A DNA stretch of 64,000 nt from Macrotrachela quadricornifera (lineage: Eukaryota > Rotifera > Eurotatoria > Philodinida > Philodinidae): positions 788,379 through 852,378 of the forward strand of contig JAJEKB010021076.1 in assembly GCA_022393335.1 (NCBI GenBank). Direction: 5' to 3'. The translations under genes and the position numbers were made by a program. Below the pieces are notes generated by a model. It was not told where the DNA came from, made no database searches, and saw nothing but the letters and a program-made list of their open reading frames with translations. Of the stretch, positions 48,801-61,154 are shown piece by piece; the stretch's first letter is position 1, and each line of letters begins with the position of its first letter.

Positions 48801-49578
48801 ATTAACATATTCGACCCTCAAGGGTCCCACCGGTGGGACCCGCCCTATTATAAGAAAATACTGAATGAAAAAACATTTTCTTCTCTTTTTTTCTTGACTA
48901 AAAGGATAGATGAGATGCGTCATCTAACCTGACACGCTAGTGTCTCAATTGTTTATTACACAGCGTAGTGATTTTCATTAAAACAATCAAGGCAAACAAA
49001 TTTGTTGCAATCAGAACAGAAAGTTATTATTTTTGTTGTTGTTGCATTACTTGCTTCCTTTGACTGTTGTTGTCTTATCTTCTCATAACACCCAGCATAA
49101 CGCCTTCTGACATCGCGAGTAGACGCTTCTATTTCTTGAAGCTTGTGATCGATTAGTTTGCGTTTTAAAGAACTTGCTGATTGTTCATAACTAGTCAGAT
49201 AAGTCAGTGCCTTGTCTTCCTTTATTATATCGATGACAAGCTTCAAGAAATAGAAGCGTCTACTCGCGATGTCAGACGGCGTTGTGCTGGGTGTTATGAG
49301 AAGATAAGACAACAACAGTCAAAGGAAGCAAGTAATGCAACAACAAAAAAAAAAACTTTCTGTTCTGATTGCAACAAATTTGTTTGCCTTGATTGTTTTA
49401 ATGAAAATCACTACGCTGTGTAATAAACAATTGAGACACTAGCGTGCCAGGTTAGATGACGCATCTCATCTATCCTTTTAGTCAAGAAAAAAAGAGAAGA
49501 AAATGTTTTTTCATTCAGTATTTTCTTACTCAAGGGCGGGTCCCACCGGTGGGACCCTTGAGGGTCGAATGTGTTAAT
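48801..49578. repeat. Inverted duplication of zinc-binding gene fragment
   Basis: The arms (48801-49149 and 49232-49578) are nearly identical inverted copies. Each arm encodes, reading outward, a fragment ending FCSDCNKFVCLDCFNENHYA then V (minus strand to 48956; plus strand to 49423), a CxxC...CxxC...H cluster that may bind zinc, preceded by an Arg/Gln-rich helix (EIEASTRDVRRRYAGCYEKI). Just outside is the perfect palindrome GGGTCCCACCGGTGGGACCC in both arms. An 82-bp spacer extends the left copy by about 25 residues. A diverged copy lies at 3720-4080. Confidence 0.75.
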
Positions 49579-50631
49579 AAATACCGGGTGAGTCAAAATG
49601 ATTGCAATATTCAGTATTTTTAAAATATCTCATCACAGATACATCCTATAATCGTGAATTATTTTTAAAAAGATGCGCCGTAATATTCTCTTTAAAACTG
49701 GTCAAAAGAAATGAATTCCTTTAACTTATTTCGATAATTACTTTATAAGGATAATAATGAATCACTGTCTGATGGTGAAATGTTCCATTATAATGAAATG
49801 TATATGAGATAATAAAATTCTGTAGATTTTCTATAGAATTTAACGACGAATCTTTCCATAAAAAAACATCTTTTTTTCTAAGCCAACTTATAAATAAGAA
49901 TTGTGTAAAATAGTAGGAGACTCATTTATTATTGACAATCCATTAAATATGATATGATGAACATTTATTATCTGTAACATGCGAACATTTTTTATTGTTA
50001 TTGATAAAAAAAATGTGACAAGTGTTTAATAAGAGTTTTTTTTTTTCTTGTGCTGTTGAGAACAATTATTCTCATTTCCTCTTTTTCTCTCAATGACATA
50101 TCTAATGGATGGACCATAAATAATGAGCTCACAGTACTTTGCATTTTTTTCACTGATAAATCAGCTTAGAAAAAAAGAATCCTCATTATATTCATTAGAA
50201 AATGCAGATGTTTTTATTCTATTAAATAATTTCGATTATTTTTAGACATGCGATACAACCGAAGATGTTGTGTGAAAATATCTATATTTTATAGAGAAGA
50301 ATTTATTTTATTTCGATATTTTTTATGGTCAAAGAGACTCAAAATTGTATGTAACCAACTTTTTATAATGAAAAAAAGAACTGTTCCTATAAAATCTTTC
50401 TGTTTTTCAAAACAAAAAAGATACACGATTTAGCTTGTAGAACTTTTCACTGTGCATATTGTGGTATATTTTGTTTTGTTGAATAGAATTATATTCAAAG
50501 GTAGGAATAGTTAAAAAATAAAAATATTTAGAAAAAAAACAAGTTCTCTTTCAAAGTGACAATTCAGTTATATTACATGTCTAAAAATAATAAAAACATC
50601 TGCATTTTCTAGACACTTTTAATGAAGAATA

Positions 50632-51545
50632 CTTAGGGCATACCAAAAGTAGTGAGCCTGATACTTTATTCTTGTATCGAAGGCTTGGAGAAATTTTCTT
50701 TTTTTACTAATAGATAGAGCGTGTTTCACTCTATTTTTCTATACTATTTGATCAATATGAAACTGTTATCATAATATTAAAATTTCGATAAAATCTGTGT
50801 TTGTCGCATATACGCTGGTAGCATGAGCATGAGTGCTTGTGAGTATTTTTGGAATAACTTTTGATGATAACAAGATAGAGAACTGCGGTTTTCGCCGTTG
50901 GAAAGAGGAGATGAAGACGCATCAAGCTATGTATTACTGATTTTTCTAACCTGCTTTTTGTAAGGTTTTAGCTCACCTTTTAAAGAGCAAATCTATTGCA
51001 TGAGTTGTTTATAGTAAATTGTCAATAATCGTGTTCACATTTAAACCGTTAATCGAAGATCTACAAACTGCGTAAGACTCAGCTCTTTAAATTTAATTAT
51101 TTATGGATAATACCTATTCTCGATGAATCTCTACTAGGATATTCTATCAAATTTTTTGCTTTTTCTTTTTTTCATGAAACAAGCGTTTGTCCGACGGTTA
51201 GAAAATAGAATAAAAAAACCGTCAGAAATCATGTTAGAAAAATCGATAATATATGGTTCGATGCGACTTCGTCTCCTCTTTCCAACGGCGAAAACCGTAG
51301 TTCTCTATATTGTTTCTATGAAAAGTTATTCCAAAAATACACACGAGATTTCATGCTACCAGCACATATGCGACAGAAACCGATCTTATCGAAATTTTAT
51401 TATTATGATAACAGTTTCATATTGATCAAATAGCATAGAAAAATAGAGTGAAACACGCTCTATCTATTGGTAAAAAAAGAAAATTTCTCCAAGCCTTCGA
51501 TACAAGAATAAAGTATCAGGCTCACTACTTTTGGTATACCCTAAG
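50632..51545. mobile_element. Mariner-TIR foldback MITE, 914 bp
   Basis: The ends are CTTAGGGCATACCAAAAGTA and the near-exact complement, with TA on both sides. The arms are long inverted repeats (TATTCTTGTATCGAAGGCTT near 50668 against its complement near 51500). This copy's TIR is the closest to that of the mariner at 17169. There is no ORF. The stretch 49579-50631 holds no recognised gene; it does contain a pair of complementary arms around AAACATCTGCATTTTCTA (about 50200 and 50595). Confidence 0.85.
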
Positions 51546-52986
51546 TATTTCTATAAAAAACGTTTTTTTTTTCTAACATAAATTCTAGGTGAGAAAAATA
51601 CAAAAAGGGTTCATTCTTTCTGGGTCAACCTCTATATCAATAGAAAATGAATTTTTATCAAAGTGAGATTTTTTTTTTGTGCTTATCTTAGAAATAGATT
51701 TATTATTTTCTATATCTATACTCATTAATAAGAATTGTTTAAGATCCAAATATATTTCACATTTTAGCTGATAAAATATTTTTCAACAATAGAATATTAT
51801 CGAGATTAATCTCAATGATATTATGGATTTATTCTAGAAATGAAACACATTACATGCTGAGATTTTCCATATAAATAATGACATATCAATTATGCTTTTT
51901 TCCTTTTCTCTTACGTTCGCTTATCTATATATTTAGGTTAGACGAAAATTATTAGCGGAGGTATAGAAATTTCTTCTAGAAAGTTGTTAGAAACGTTTTT
52001 TTCTATATCGTTATCATAGGAATAAAAACAATTTTTATCGATAACTGGCTGCTTCTTTTAGATTGTAAAGTGGAGAGCATTTTAAATTCTATTTTATTAT
52101 TGTTTAACATGTTATAATAAAAAAAACTAAAATATACGAGAAAATGCAATATGAAAAGAGAAAAGAATTTACAAATTTTAAAACGAGAAAAATTCCGAGT
52201 GATTAAATTTGAACGGGAAAGATTGTACTTTACAGTCTTTATGAGATTAATAATTAATCAAGTTCAAAGTCGAAATATTCTTCATCCTCAATTATTTTTG
52301 CATGATATTCACATTGTTTTTTCATTTGTTAAATAGTGACAGGTTCAAAAGGTTACTTTGTTAAATTTAAAATCAAATTAAATTATCTTTAAAAAGACAG
52401 TTTAAGAAAGAAGAATATTTCATTATTAAAAAGTCTAAAAAAAAGAAATGAGATAAAGGAAATATTGTCTCAAGATTTGATTCATTTCGCGAAAAATTTA
52501 TAAGTAAAAAAGCAAAGATAGGAAAAGCTTAAAAACCAATGTGCACAAGATTTGTTGTTTTTCTTCTCCGTCTTTCTATTCATCTATATTGATTTTTCAT
52601 TGACGAACCGTAAAGTACAATCTTGCCAATTTCTTAAGAAAATTTTTTTCCATTATTTAATTGCTTTTATGATAATTATTTAAGTATGATCTTTATAAAT
52701 TGAATTGATTGAAGATTTTAGTCTTCCATTTTCCATTATCTCTAATGAGCAAAATTTGCTTTTGTTCGTTAAGTTGTTAACGAAAGCATTATTAATTGCG
52801 TCTGCTTTTGAATAAAATGGCGTGAAATTCTTGAAAAAAGAATTACCTAGAAAATTTTTATTCGTTTGACAGTTTTTTTTATCATTTTTACATAGTCATT
52901 TATTGAAACACTTTTCTTTTTCTTGGTGATGTTCTATTGAAAATAGCCTTTTAAAGGTAAATAGTAGATTAAATAATTGTGATAAT

Positions 52987-53931
52987 ATGCTAACGAATTC
53001 AATAAGATTTTGGTTGTATCTTATTCTTCTTATTCCATCAATATTCTGTTCATTATTTGTTCTCTATCATCTTCTATCTATTCGTACATTGCGTCGTGCT
53101 CTCTATAATCATATTATAATAATACTTCTTTTTCTTGGTTTGATATGTGAATTAACAACTTTTCCATGGAATATATATTTTTATCATTATAATGGTATAT
53201 GGGAAAGATCATACATCTTTTGTCAAATTTGGGCATTTATTGATTATGGATTTATAGTTACATTCATAATACTTTTAGCTTGGGCTACAATTGAAAGACA
53301 TATACTCATATTTCATAATAGATGGATATCAACAAAAATAAAACGATTGTTTATTCATTATATTCCAATAATCTTACTTATTTTATATTCATTTATCTTC
53401 TATATAAGTATTATTTTTTTTTCACCTTGTCAAACTATTTTAAATCAATCTCTTCATGTCTGTTTCTATCCATGTTTGCTTTATGTTAATGTATTTATTA
53501 TATGGGATGGAATATTTCATCAAATATTATGCGGTTTAGTAATTGTTGTGTTTAGTACAGCTTTACTTTTACGTGTATTGTGGCATAAATATCGAATACA
53601 TCGAGCTGTTCGATGGCGAAAACAAAGAAAAATGGCAATTCAATTATTATATATTTCATTTGTTTTTCTTATATTTTATTTTCCATTTACAATGGTATAT
53701 ATATTGAGTCTGTCTGGCATATCATATAGTGCAATTGGGACCTATTTTGATGACACTGGATTTTTGGCCTATTCTATTGTACTTTTATTTCCTTTTGCTT
53801 GTATTTTCTCAATGTCTGAACTTCGAACTAAATTTCTTAATATGTTTCATTTACGTAGACAATCAAAATCTATTCAACCCGAAATATTATTTGTAAAAAC
53901 TTCGACGAATAATCGAGTATATATTCGGTAA
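52987..53931 (+). CDS. Orphan 7TM receptor
   Basis: Intronless frame of 314 residues with seven hydrophobic helices of the rhodopsin-like type. TM1 is near residues 8-30; TM3 has the conserved Cys (SYIFCQIWAFIDYG) and ends in ATIERHILIF, where ERH stands in place of the usual DRY. TM5 starts near IFHQILCGLVIVV, and the third intracellular loop is basic (HKYRIHRAVRWRKQRK). TM6 has FYFPFTMVY. The NPxxY of TM7 is absent (FPFACIFSMSELRTKF). The N-terminus is very short with no ligand-binding domain. The divergence fits the expanded orphan receptors of bdelloids; the ligand is unknown. Flanks 51546-52986 and 53932-54440 hold nothing recognised. Confidence 0.85.
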   Translation: MLTNSIRFWLYLILLIPSIFCSLFVLYHLLSIRTLRRALYNHIIIILLFLGLICELTTFPWNIYFYHYNGIWERSYIFCQIWAFIDYGFIVTFIILLAWATIERHILIFHNRWISTKIKRLFIHYIPIILLILYSFIFYISIIFFSPCQTILNQSLHVCFYPCLLYVNVFIIWDGIFHQILCGLVIVVFSTALLLRVLWHKYRIHRAVRWRKQRKMAIQLLYISFVFLIFYFPFTMVYILSLSGISYSAIGTYFDDTGFLAYSIVLLFPFACIFSMSELRTKFLNMFHLRRQSKSIQPEILFVKTSTNNRVYIR

Positions 53932-54474
53932 ACAGTTTTATTTTGTAATAATTATATTTGTTGTATTGTAAAATAAATAAAATCAAATCATACATTACAC
54001 TACCCAGGTCGAGACGAACGGTTAAGGAACACATTTGGAACATGTTCGTGCGTTTCGAACGTGTTCTGTATCAATCTCTTTCTTTAATACAATTATATTT
54101 CACGGCTTTCAATGCCTTTTTATATTATGTCAACAATAAAAAGAAAAATAACATGAATTTGACCACAACAAAAAAAATTCCAATAGTGCAATACAATTAA
54201 AATATAAGTAGATATATAAAGAAAGAAAAAAGAATACTAAGTGACAGTATGTTTTTAATAAAAAGAAAACCTTTTCACAATTGTTTTTTCTGGAACATGA
54301 TTTTCACACTTTCAAATTCAAAATTAATAAGAATCCATGTGATACAAACCGGCGGGTTTTTTCGGTAAACCGGAGTTAACCGATCTAGTATGTGCAACTA
54401 GCCAACACGGTTTGCTCTATTTTTTGAATGTTTGTATTAGGCGCGTAACCAGACGGGGGCGAGGGGAGGCTGAG

Positions 54475-54530
<56 letters not shown>

Positions 54531-54630
54531 NNNNNNNNNNNNNNNNNNNNNNNNNNNNNNNNNNNNNNNNNNNNNNNNNNNNNNNNNNNNNNNNNNNNNN
54601 NNNNNNNNNNNNNNNNNNNNNNNNNNNNNN
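54475..54630. other. Poly-C run and assembly gap
   Basis: Fifty-six C in a row (54475-54530) are followed by exactly 100 N (54531-54630), which is a scaffold gap of unknown true size. The C-run sits in the hAT terminal repeat, where a shorter C-tract is expected. Its length is probably inflated or truncated by sequencing. Confidence 0.95.
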
Positions 54631-54909
54631 AAGAACGTGATGTCCATTATAATCATAAAACAGAACAACAAAACAATGTTTAATCTAATTATGCTGTGTG
54701 AATGAAAAGTGTTCTCGTAGCTTTAGTTGTATGACAGAATTTTTTTTCAAACATTATAGTTGAATCATGGAGAATACTAAACGAAAGACTCTTGATCCTT
54801 ACTTTTCTTCATCAACACAAAAGAAAAATAAGCCACCTGATGAACCATCCAGTGAATTCAACAATGATAATATTATTCCATAGTTATTTGATTCATCTCA
54901 CGACCCATA

Positions 54910-55320
54910 TCTTCAAAATCGCCTCGGTTTGGGCGATGAATCGCGATTTTCAAAGAAATCGACGGTGGTATCGCCAACATAAAATGCTTATTTTTTCGAA
55001 ATAACTAAGAATCACCGGTATTCCAGAAAAAAATGGCAAAAATTGCTCTTTTTTGCGATTATATCGCGATAAATTTCACAATTAATTGGGTACTAAATCG
55101 CGATTAAATCGTTCATTTTCGTGGGATTTAGACACGGTGAAGAATGTAACACGAAACTATGTTAAATCATCTCTTTGATCAAAATTCTGTCACTTTTGAT
55201 GATTGTTTTTTGGATCCCAAGAACATCGTCAGTTCGAACGATTTAATCGCGATTTTATCAAAACAAATCGCCACATAAATCGCGATTAAATCGTCGATTT
55301 GTGACGATTTTGAAGACACG
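54910..55320. mobile_element. Palindromic element of CGCGATT words
   Basis: CTTCAAAATCGC at 54914 and GCGATTTTGAAGAC-like sequence near 55303 are inverted ends. AAATCGCGATT words recur throughout both arms. There is no ORF. It lies within the hAT remnant. Confidence 0.5.
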
Positions 55321-55322
55321 GA

Positions 55323-55939
55323 GAGGGAAGGTCTCCAACTGATCCACCTCGATTTTTGCGATATTTTGCCCATATGTTGGGGACATTATGCTAAGAAAAA
55401 ACCTAAGAGGATTTGGGCCCATAGGCCTTTTATCTGGAGTTATGGGTATTTTACTGGAATTTCTGCCTATAGCAAGGTCTCCACCAAAAAATTAAATATC
55501 AGTATTTCGAGATGAAACTTTGGCCTCAGGTAGGTCTAGTCGTACGTAGAATGCCCTGAAAATTTCAACTCAAAAGAATGTTTCCTTCCCAAAATACCAA
55601 AGCTTGAACCAACGAACAATTCTGGCACGTCTCCTACAATATAGTGGATTTTTTGAAGCTTTGGTATTTTGGGAAGGAAACATTCTTTTGAGTTGAAATT
55701 TTCAGGGCATTCTACGTACGACTAGACCTACCTGAGGCCAAAGTTTCATCTCGGAATACTGATATTTAATTTTTTGGTGGAGACCTTGCTATAGGCAGAA
55801 ATTCCAGTAAAATACCCATAACTCCAGATAAAAGGCCTATGGGCCCAAATCCTCTTAGGCTTTTTCTTAGCATAATGTCCCCAACATATGGGCAAAATAC
55901 CACAATAATCGGGGTGAATCAGTTGGAGGCCTTCCCTCG
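55323..55939. mobile_element. ~617-bp long-palindrome MITE, CGAGGG-ended
   Basis: The arms of about 300 bases are near-perfect complements: GGCCCATAGGCCTTTTATCT near 55415 against its complement near 55828, and AAGAATGTTTCCTTCCCAAA near 55572 against its complement near 55667. The ends are GAGGGAAGG and CCTTCCCTCG. It shares internal blocks with the elements at 4480, 13124 and 27945, and is nested in the hAT remnant. Confidence 0.75.
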
Positions 55940-56160
55940 TTAGATTGTTGTTATTTAGTTTTACAAAAAATTATAGGGGCCGAGCCCCCCCTACGAGAAA
56001 TTCCTGGTTACGCCCCTATTCCTCAATGTCCTATTTAGCATTTTTTAATGCGCTGTAATTGACTCTTAGCGAAGGAACGAAGGAAAACGAGTCTACACGG
56101 TTGGGAATGGCTCTCTGTCAGGAATAGCGTATCTCAGTCTATTTTATCCTTCCTACATAG

Positions 56161-56752
56161 CTAGACATGCACCAAAGTCAAATACTTTGACTTGTCAAAG
56201 TTTGATAGTCAAAGTGTTTGATTGTCAAAATATTTGACGGTCAAAGCTTTGACACTTTGACAAAACTTTGACAAGCTTTGATATTTTCGACATCATCAAA
56301 AAATTCTTTTTTCAGTGCTTTTTTCAGGCTTTTTGCACTCCGCTAAGATAGCTGAGGTAGTCGAAAGTCCATTATGACGAAAAAGAATTATTTGGATTCG
56401 GTTTAGGGGCAAAAAACGAGCCCAAGAGTTTATTTACTTTTGACTGATTCTCGTTAGAACGCAACGCAAGAGTGCGTCGTTCTGTTTTCTTTCGTTCTGT
56501 TCTGCCGTCTTGACAGCAGCAGCTGTTGGGAATGTAATCTTGAGCTCATTTTGAGCGTCTAAATGACGTCAAAATGGCTTATTTTTTTACAGAGTAGAGT
56601 CCTTATCCGTTTAGTTATCTCACCCGTATTTCAAACTGCGAAAAAAACTTGTTAAGAAAGATTTCTTGATACTTTTTATATTGTCAAAGCTTGTCAAAGT
56701 TTGATCAAAGTTTCGTCAAAATGTCAAAGCTTTGACTTTGGTGCATGCCTAG
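56161..56752. mobile_element. hAT-like MITE with GTCAAAG repeats
   Basis: The ends are CTAGACATGCACCAAAGTCA and the complement of TAGGCATGCACCAAAGTCAA. The subterminal regions consist of CAAAGTTTGA and TGTCAAAG words repeated many times on both strands. There is no clear target duplication and no ORF. Confidence 0.65.
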
Positions 56753-56753
56753 T

Positions 56754-56978
56754 TGTAAAGAAAGGAGTTCTGTAAAGGATAGAGAAGAGTCAGTGGTTGT
56801 TGTCTGTAAAGAGAAGGTGGAGGTTCAGATAGTTGGTAATACTGCTGAGCCGTACTATAAGGTTGTTGTTAGGGATGAAGTGGAGGTCGTTGCACCGCAG
56901 AAAGAGTTTGTGGAAGTTTGCCATATAACGGAGGTTATGGAAAATATTCTAGAGAAATCTGAAAATCCGTTTTTATAG
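56754..56978 (+). CDS. Unrecognised short frame, Val/Glu-rich
   Basis: About 75 residues, rich in Val, Glu and Lys (EESVVVVCKEKVEVQIVGNT, YYKVVVRDEVEVVAPQKEFV), ending ENPFL and a stop. It has no start codon of its own and abuts the end of the hAT MITE, so it would be the 3' fragment of an interrupted frame. The composition is unlike the surrounding AT-rich DNA. I do not recognise it. Confidence 0.25.
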   Translation, partial: CKERSSVKDREESVVVVCKEKVEVQIVGNTAEPYYKVVVRDEVEVVAPQKEFVEVCHITEVMENILEKSENPFL

Positions 56979-57192
56979 CTTAGCCTAAAAGCGCAATCAA
57001 TCACCAACAAAATGAGACGGCAACCAAGTTTCTAGCACAGCTCTGTGAAAAGATACTCCGGATTTTTGTGAATTTTGCCTTTGCGGTTTCAGCATTAAAC
57101 TTTCAATCGGTTGCATCTTTTCACAGAGCTGTACTAGAAACTTGATTCGCGTCTCGTTTTGTTGGTGATGCATTACGCTTTCAGGCTGAGCT
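56978..57192. repeat. Hairpin with ~80-bp arms
   Basis: TCACCAACAAAATGAGACGG near 57000 and AGCACAGCTCTGTGAAAAGA near 57034 are mirrored by complements at 57115-57170. The flanking AAGCGCAATCA/GATGCATTACGCTT extends the arms. No coding function is supported here or in 57200-57740. Confidence 0.65.
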
Positions 57193-57745
57193 ACAAAAAT
57201 GGACTTTCGAGTTTTCCGAGAGGTTCTTGAAAACCAGGTCTCCAAAAAACCTTCCATAGCTTTTTCAAACTTTGTTTCGTTATTAGATTTAGCATCAAAA
57301 TTTAGGTATATGGCCAAAGTTTCGGCTTACTAATTGCTTGTCTTTTGGACCTATTAGCCTGCGACTTGAGGGTTTGTGAAGTTTTTTGACTATTTCTCGA
57401 GTTCAAATATCCTAACTTTTTATCTGTGAGCCTTTATTGGTGAACATATAAAGCTGACATTAACGCCATTTGTTTAAGTCAACCATTAAAGCGAACCGGA
57501 GGTTTAGTCGCCTCTTGCCTAGGTGATACCACTCACTAAATTTCTTCGTTGTTGTTTCCATTTTTAAAAATGTAATCTTGACATTTTTATTTGATTGGCT
57601 AATAGCTTCTGATGCCATACAGTGCTCTCGTGTCCTCCCCTTTTCAAATGTTCTGTTCTCATCTGGTCTTTTCTCATGTTTTTGACGCAAAGCACTCTTA
57701 GAGTCAGCTTTCTGGTTTTTGAGAGTTTGATTCTCTTACAAAGTG

Positions 57746-60647
57746 GGTCACGTGAAGTGAACCAAAAACCGCGTGAACCAAAATAGAGTCCAAAATCCAT
57801 GTTTTACCAGTTTTTTGTATAATAAAGTTTTGTTCACAGTTTTCTTTTCTATATTATAGAAACTTTAAAGTACGTTGTGGAAACTTCAAGAATGCCTAGA
57901 TTATTCACCTCCAGATTTTTCTGAGGAATTTAAAAACCGATGTTTGATAATTTTTCAGGATTCCAGGAAAATAGTTTTGGGAATCTTTTCTGGGTTATTG
58001 AAAGATAGTTTTGGGAATATTTTCAGAACTATAAAAAGATAGTTTTGCAAATAATATCAAAATTGTACAAAGATAGTTTTTGAGAATATTTTCAGAATTA
58101 TACAGAAATAGTTTTGGGAAAGATTTTCAGGGATAGTAATAAATGGTGTTTGGAAGATTTGAGTGAAATACTTATCTAGATTTTCGAAATTATCTGAAAG
58201 ATATTTCTGTTAGCGCATGCAGATGCGCAATGGCTGTCAGAACTATTCAATCACTTGAGAAGACTTTAATATATGCTTTATATTCCCAAAATAAGAAAAA
58301 TTGGAAACCCCTGATTTTCACCAAACTATATCCTAGTATCTCGTGGGTATCTAGAAAATTTCATGCATTTCCAATACTCTGTTTTTTTTAATACAAAAGT
58401 ATTGATGTGTCTAGACTTCCACTGGAACCAAGCTCAAGTAGAAAAAGCGATAGACTGCATGATCGCCGCAACGGTTAATGTCACAGCATGACTGTATCTT
58501 TATTCATTCCACGTAAGTTATGAGAAAAATTCTAAGCAGCTTAGGATATTTCATGGACGCATATAATTGATATAGTATGATAATTTAAGTCTCTACGTGT
58601 ATAGCATTTAAGTTAGCACTTGTTGGTGAAGTTGAAGGAGGATCGACAGGAAAAGTTTGCTTCCCTTATTCAGATGAAGGTTCTTTTTTTTAGAAGAAAC
58701 TGCCTAAAACTGAGTCAAGACACCTTCAAATGATATTCAAACTAGGTTTTCTAAGGAGAGTCACTCCTTTCAATTGAATTCCTACTAGTTATATAAATCA
58801 TAGATCCACTGTTGATATTAATGATGTTTAAACCAAACAGTAACGTGTACGTATTGAAAAAAATTCTCAGTTGTTAATTAATTTTTTTTTCTATAGATTA
58901 TAACTCACGACCTGAACCGATTTTTAACTGAATAGAACATAAGCTACGCTCAGCTAGACAACATGATCGGAGCATATTTAGTTTCTATATCAATGATTAA
59001 GAGATCGAAGTATCGTATAAAACAAATCATCATGTATATGACTAAATATACAGCATTTTTGTGGGAGACGTGTTTCCAGTTAATCAAATTCAGTTCTATT
59101 CATTCCTCAATAGACTGAGAAACATTAAATGTTGATTTGTTATAAACATTGACGAAACAATTCTATGAAAAATATAGAGGAACAATTTTATTGTAGAAGT
59201 GATATTAATAGCAAGTGGTGTTTTATTTTAAGAGAAGAAGTGACTATATACACATAGGTAGATATAAGCAACCTAGTAAATATGAATTCATTATAGTCTT
59301 ATATACATTTGCTTACTAATATAGATTCTATACCTTATTTTTTTGAATAACTTTATTTTGTTAATTCTTTATTATATAAAAACAAAGTATAAACTAATCA
59401 ATACAATTACAGAACTATAGAAATAAATTATTTTAAGTAAGGATCAACTAGTTCGAAAGTATTTCTGATGCTTCCTCTCCTTGCCTTTGAAGAAAGTAGT
59501 TGTATTTCATTATTTTCAGTGGGATAAATGAAAAGTATCTGGTATCAGTATTTTTCTTCTCTCTTGATGGTATCATTTTTTCTAACGATCAATTACAAAA
59601 TGAAAAATTTTGAATTTTGTTTTCGTAGTTTAAGTAAATTAAAAGTGAGAAATTGAAAAATATCAAAAATCAAATATTTAAAACATTATATTTATATAAA
59701 TTCTTGTGGATGTATGAAACATTTAGAAGAAATTTTTCCAATAGCATATACTATAAAATTTAGCATTTGAATATAAAATAGACATTAGGATAAACTATTG
59801 CTGTTTTATTATAAAGTATTGTACGTTTATTATTGCCAAACTCAGAGTCATACATTATTCTCTTAAGTCCCAATAAACAGATATGTAGAGTATTTCATAA
59901 AAAATCAGCATGAAAGAATGAATATGCACGCAATTGAATATTGATAATTCTGAAAAATTTATACATATAGTACTAAAACGTAATTAAGAATCTAGAATTA
60001 CTATGATTAACGAATATTTCAAAGATCATCTGCCATATACTAAAGTAGTCCTAACCAAATCAGAGTGTACATATATTTAACTTTCGAGAATGCAAAACTG
60101 TTAGAAAATATATGATGCTCAACTAAAACATTAATAAATTCTTTCTAAAAAAAGCTTGAAAATCTTCAAAAATATTCACAGATAAATCTCATGAAAGCCA
60201 AAGAATCATTTGTAAGTGCATCCTAAAAACCTCTAAAAGCTATGCGTAGATAAATCGAAAAGAATCTTTCAAAACCATTTCAGATAAACTTTAAATTCTC
60301 TTAAAAGTCGTTCTTTGCAAAATCGAAAAAAATCTTAAACAAGTTTTATTAAATGATTTCGAAAATCTCTAAAAACCATCCCTATATAAACTTTAAAACC
60401 GCTCAAAATCTATTTTGTAGAAAACTTTAAAACTTCTTTCAACATATATAGTTTTTGATAATTTGATGTTTGAGATGCTTAGGGAGATCGTGAAAAACTA
60501 GGCAATATGCCGTAGCTTTCAAATTTGAAGAAAAATTTTTTTGGCAAACATTATAAATATCGGAATCATATTTTATTATAATTTTTTTTTCTATGTGAAG
60601 TGAACCTCATTTCTTTGGCTAGCGTGTTTGGTTCACTTCACGTGACC
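57746..60647. mobile_element. 2.9-kb TIR element with 9-bp target duplication
   Basis: The terminal inverted repeats are GGTCACGTGAAGTGAACC, exact at both ends (57746-57763 and 60630-60647). They are flanked by the direct repeat TACAAAGTG (57737-57745 and 60648-60656). A 9-bp duplication is typical of Mutator-like elements. The interior has no ORF; near the left end is a 34-bp tandem array and near the right end a loose array of AAAATC-T-AAAA units. It is a non-autonomous element. Confidence 0.8.
57960..58145. repeat. 34-bp tandem repeat, five copies
   Basis: ATAGTTTTGGGAA-type units start at 57971, 58005, 58039, 58073 and 58108, each followed by TTTTCAGAATTAT-type sequence. The period is 34 or 35. 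The array lies in the left part of the 2.9-kb TIR element. Confidence 0.75.
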
Positions 60648-61154
60648 TACAAAGTGGGCTATATGTAGAGCTTCTTAAAAAACCTATTCGTTAAAGGTTT
60701 ATTTGTTAATGAAACACCTTTGAAAGGTATCCTCGACAGTGACAAGAGCAAGAAAAATTAATGCAACAATAATGGTACTCATAATACTCTGTTAACAAAA
60801 TCGAACGAAGTCGCCAGAGATAACAAAAAAAGACTATGAACAGCAGAAATGACAAAATAGAAATAATAAGTTTCAAAATATGTGTAGGAAAAAAAGTGAT
60901 TGAGTTCAGAGGTCTAACAAGGAATAGAAAAGACGCTTGTCACTCGAGCCAAATTGAAATGAATTTAGGATAAGAACCTTTTTCACAAAAGCCATAAGAT
61001 GAATGAGTTTGACAATATTTTAAGATTTTCCCACACGAAATGAAAGATCTGTGTCTCATACACACTTTAAGAAATTTCAGGTAATTCAACTGTTTGACCA
61101 GTACTTCTAAGCACTCACCGATCACTTTCTTCGTGATCCTGACGTTTTCTACAG

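Larger units (their letters stand above)
54438..56021 (+). mobile_element. hAT-type transposon remnant
   Basis: GGCGCGTAACCAG with a GGCTGAGCCCCCCC block on the left (54439-54480) matches the inverted GGGGCCGAGCCCCCCC and CTGGTTACGCCCC on the right (55977-56020), a common hAT-type terminal arrangement. After the assembly gap, 54768-54880 reads MENTKRKTLDPYFSSSTQKK and further polar residues to a stop, the typical N-terminus of a hAT transposase upstream of its zinc finger. The catalytic domain is missing; two palindromic elements occupy the rest. Confidence 0.6.

Noticed and set aside
54412..54705. Poly-Pro and poly-Gly frames across the gap
   Set aside because: They are translations of the C-run and of N bases.
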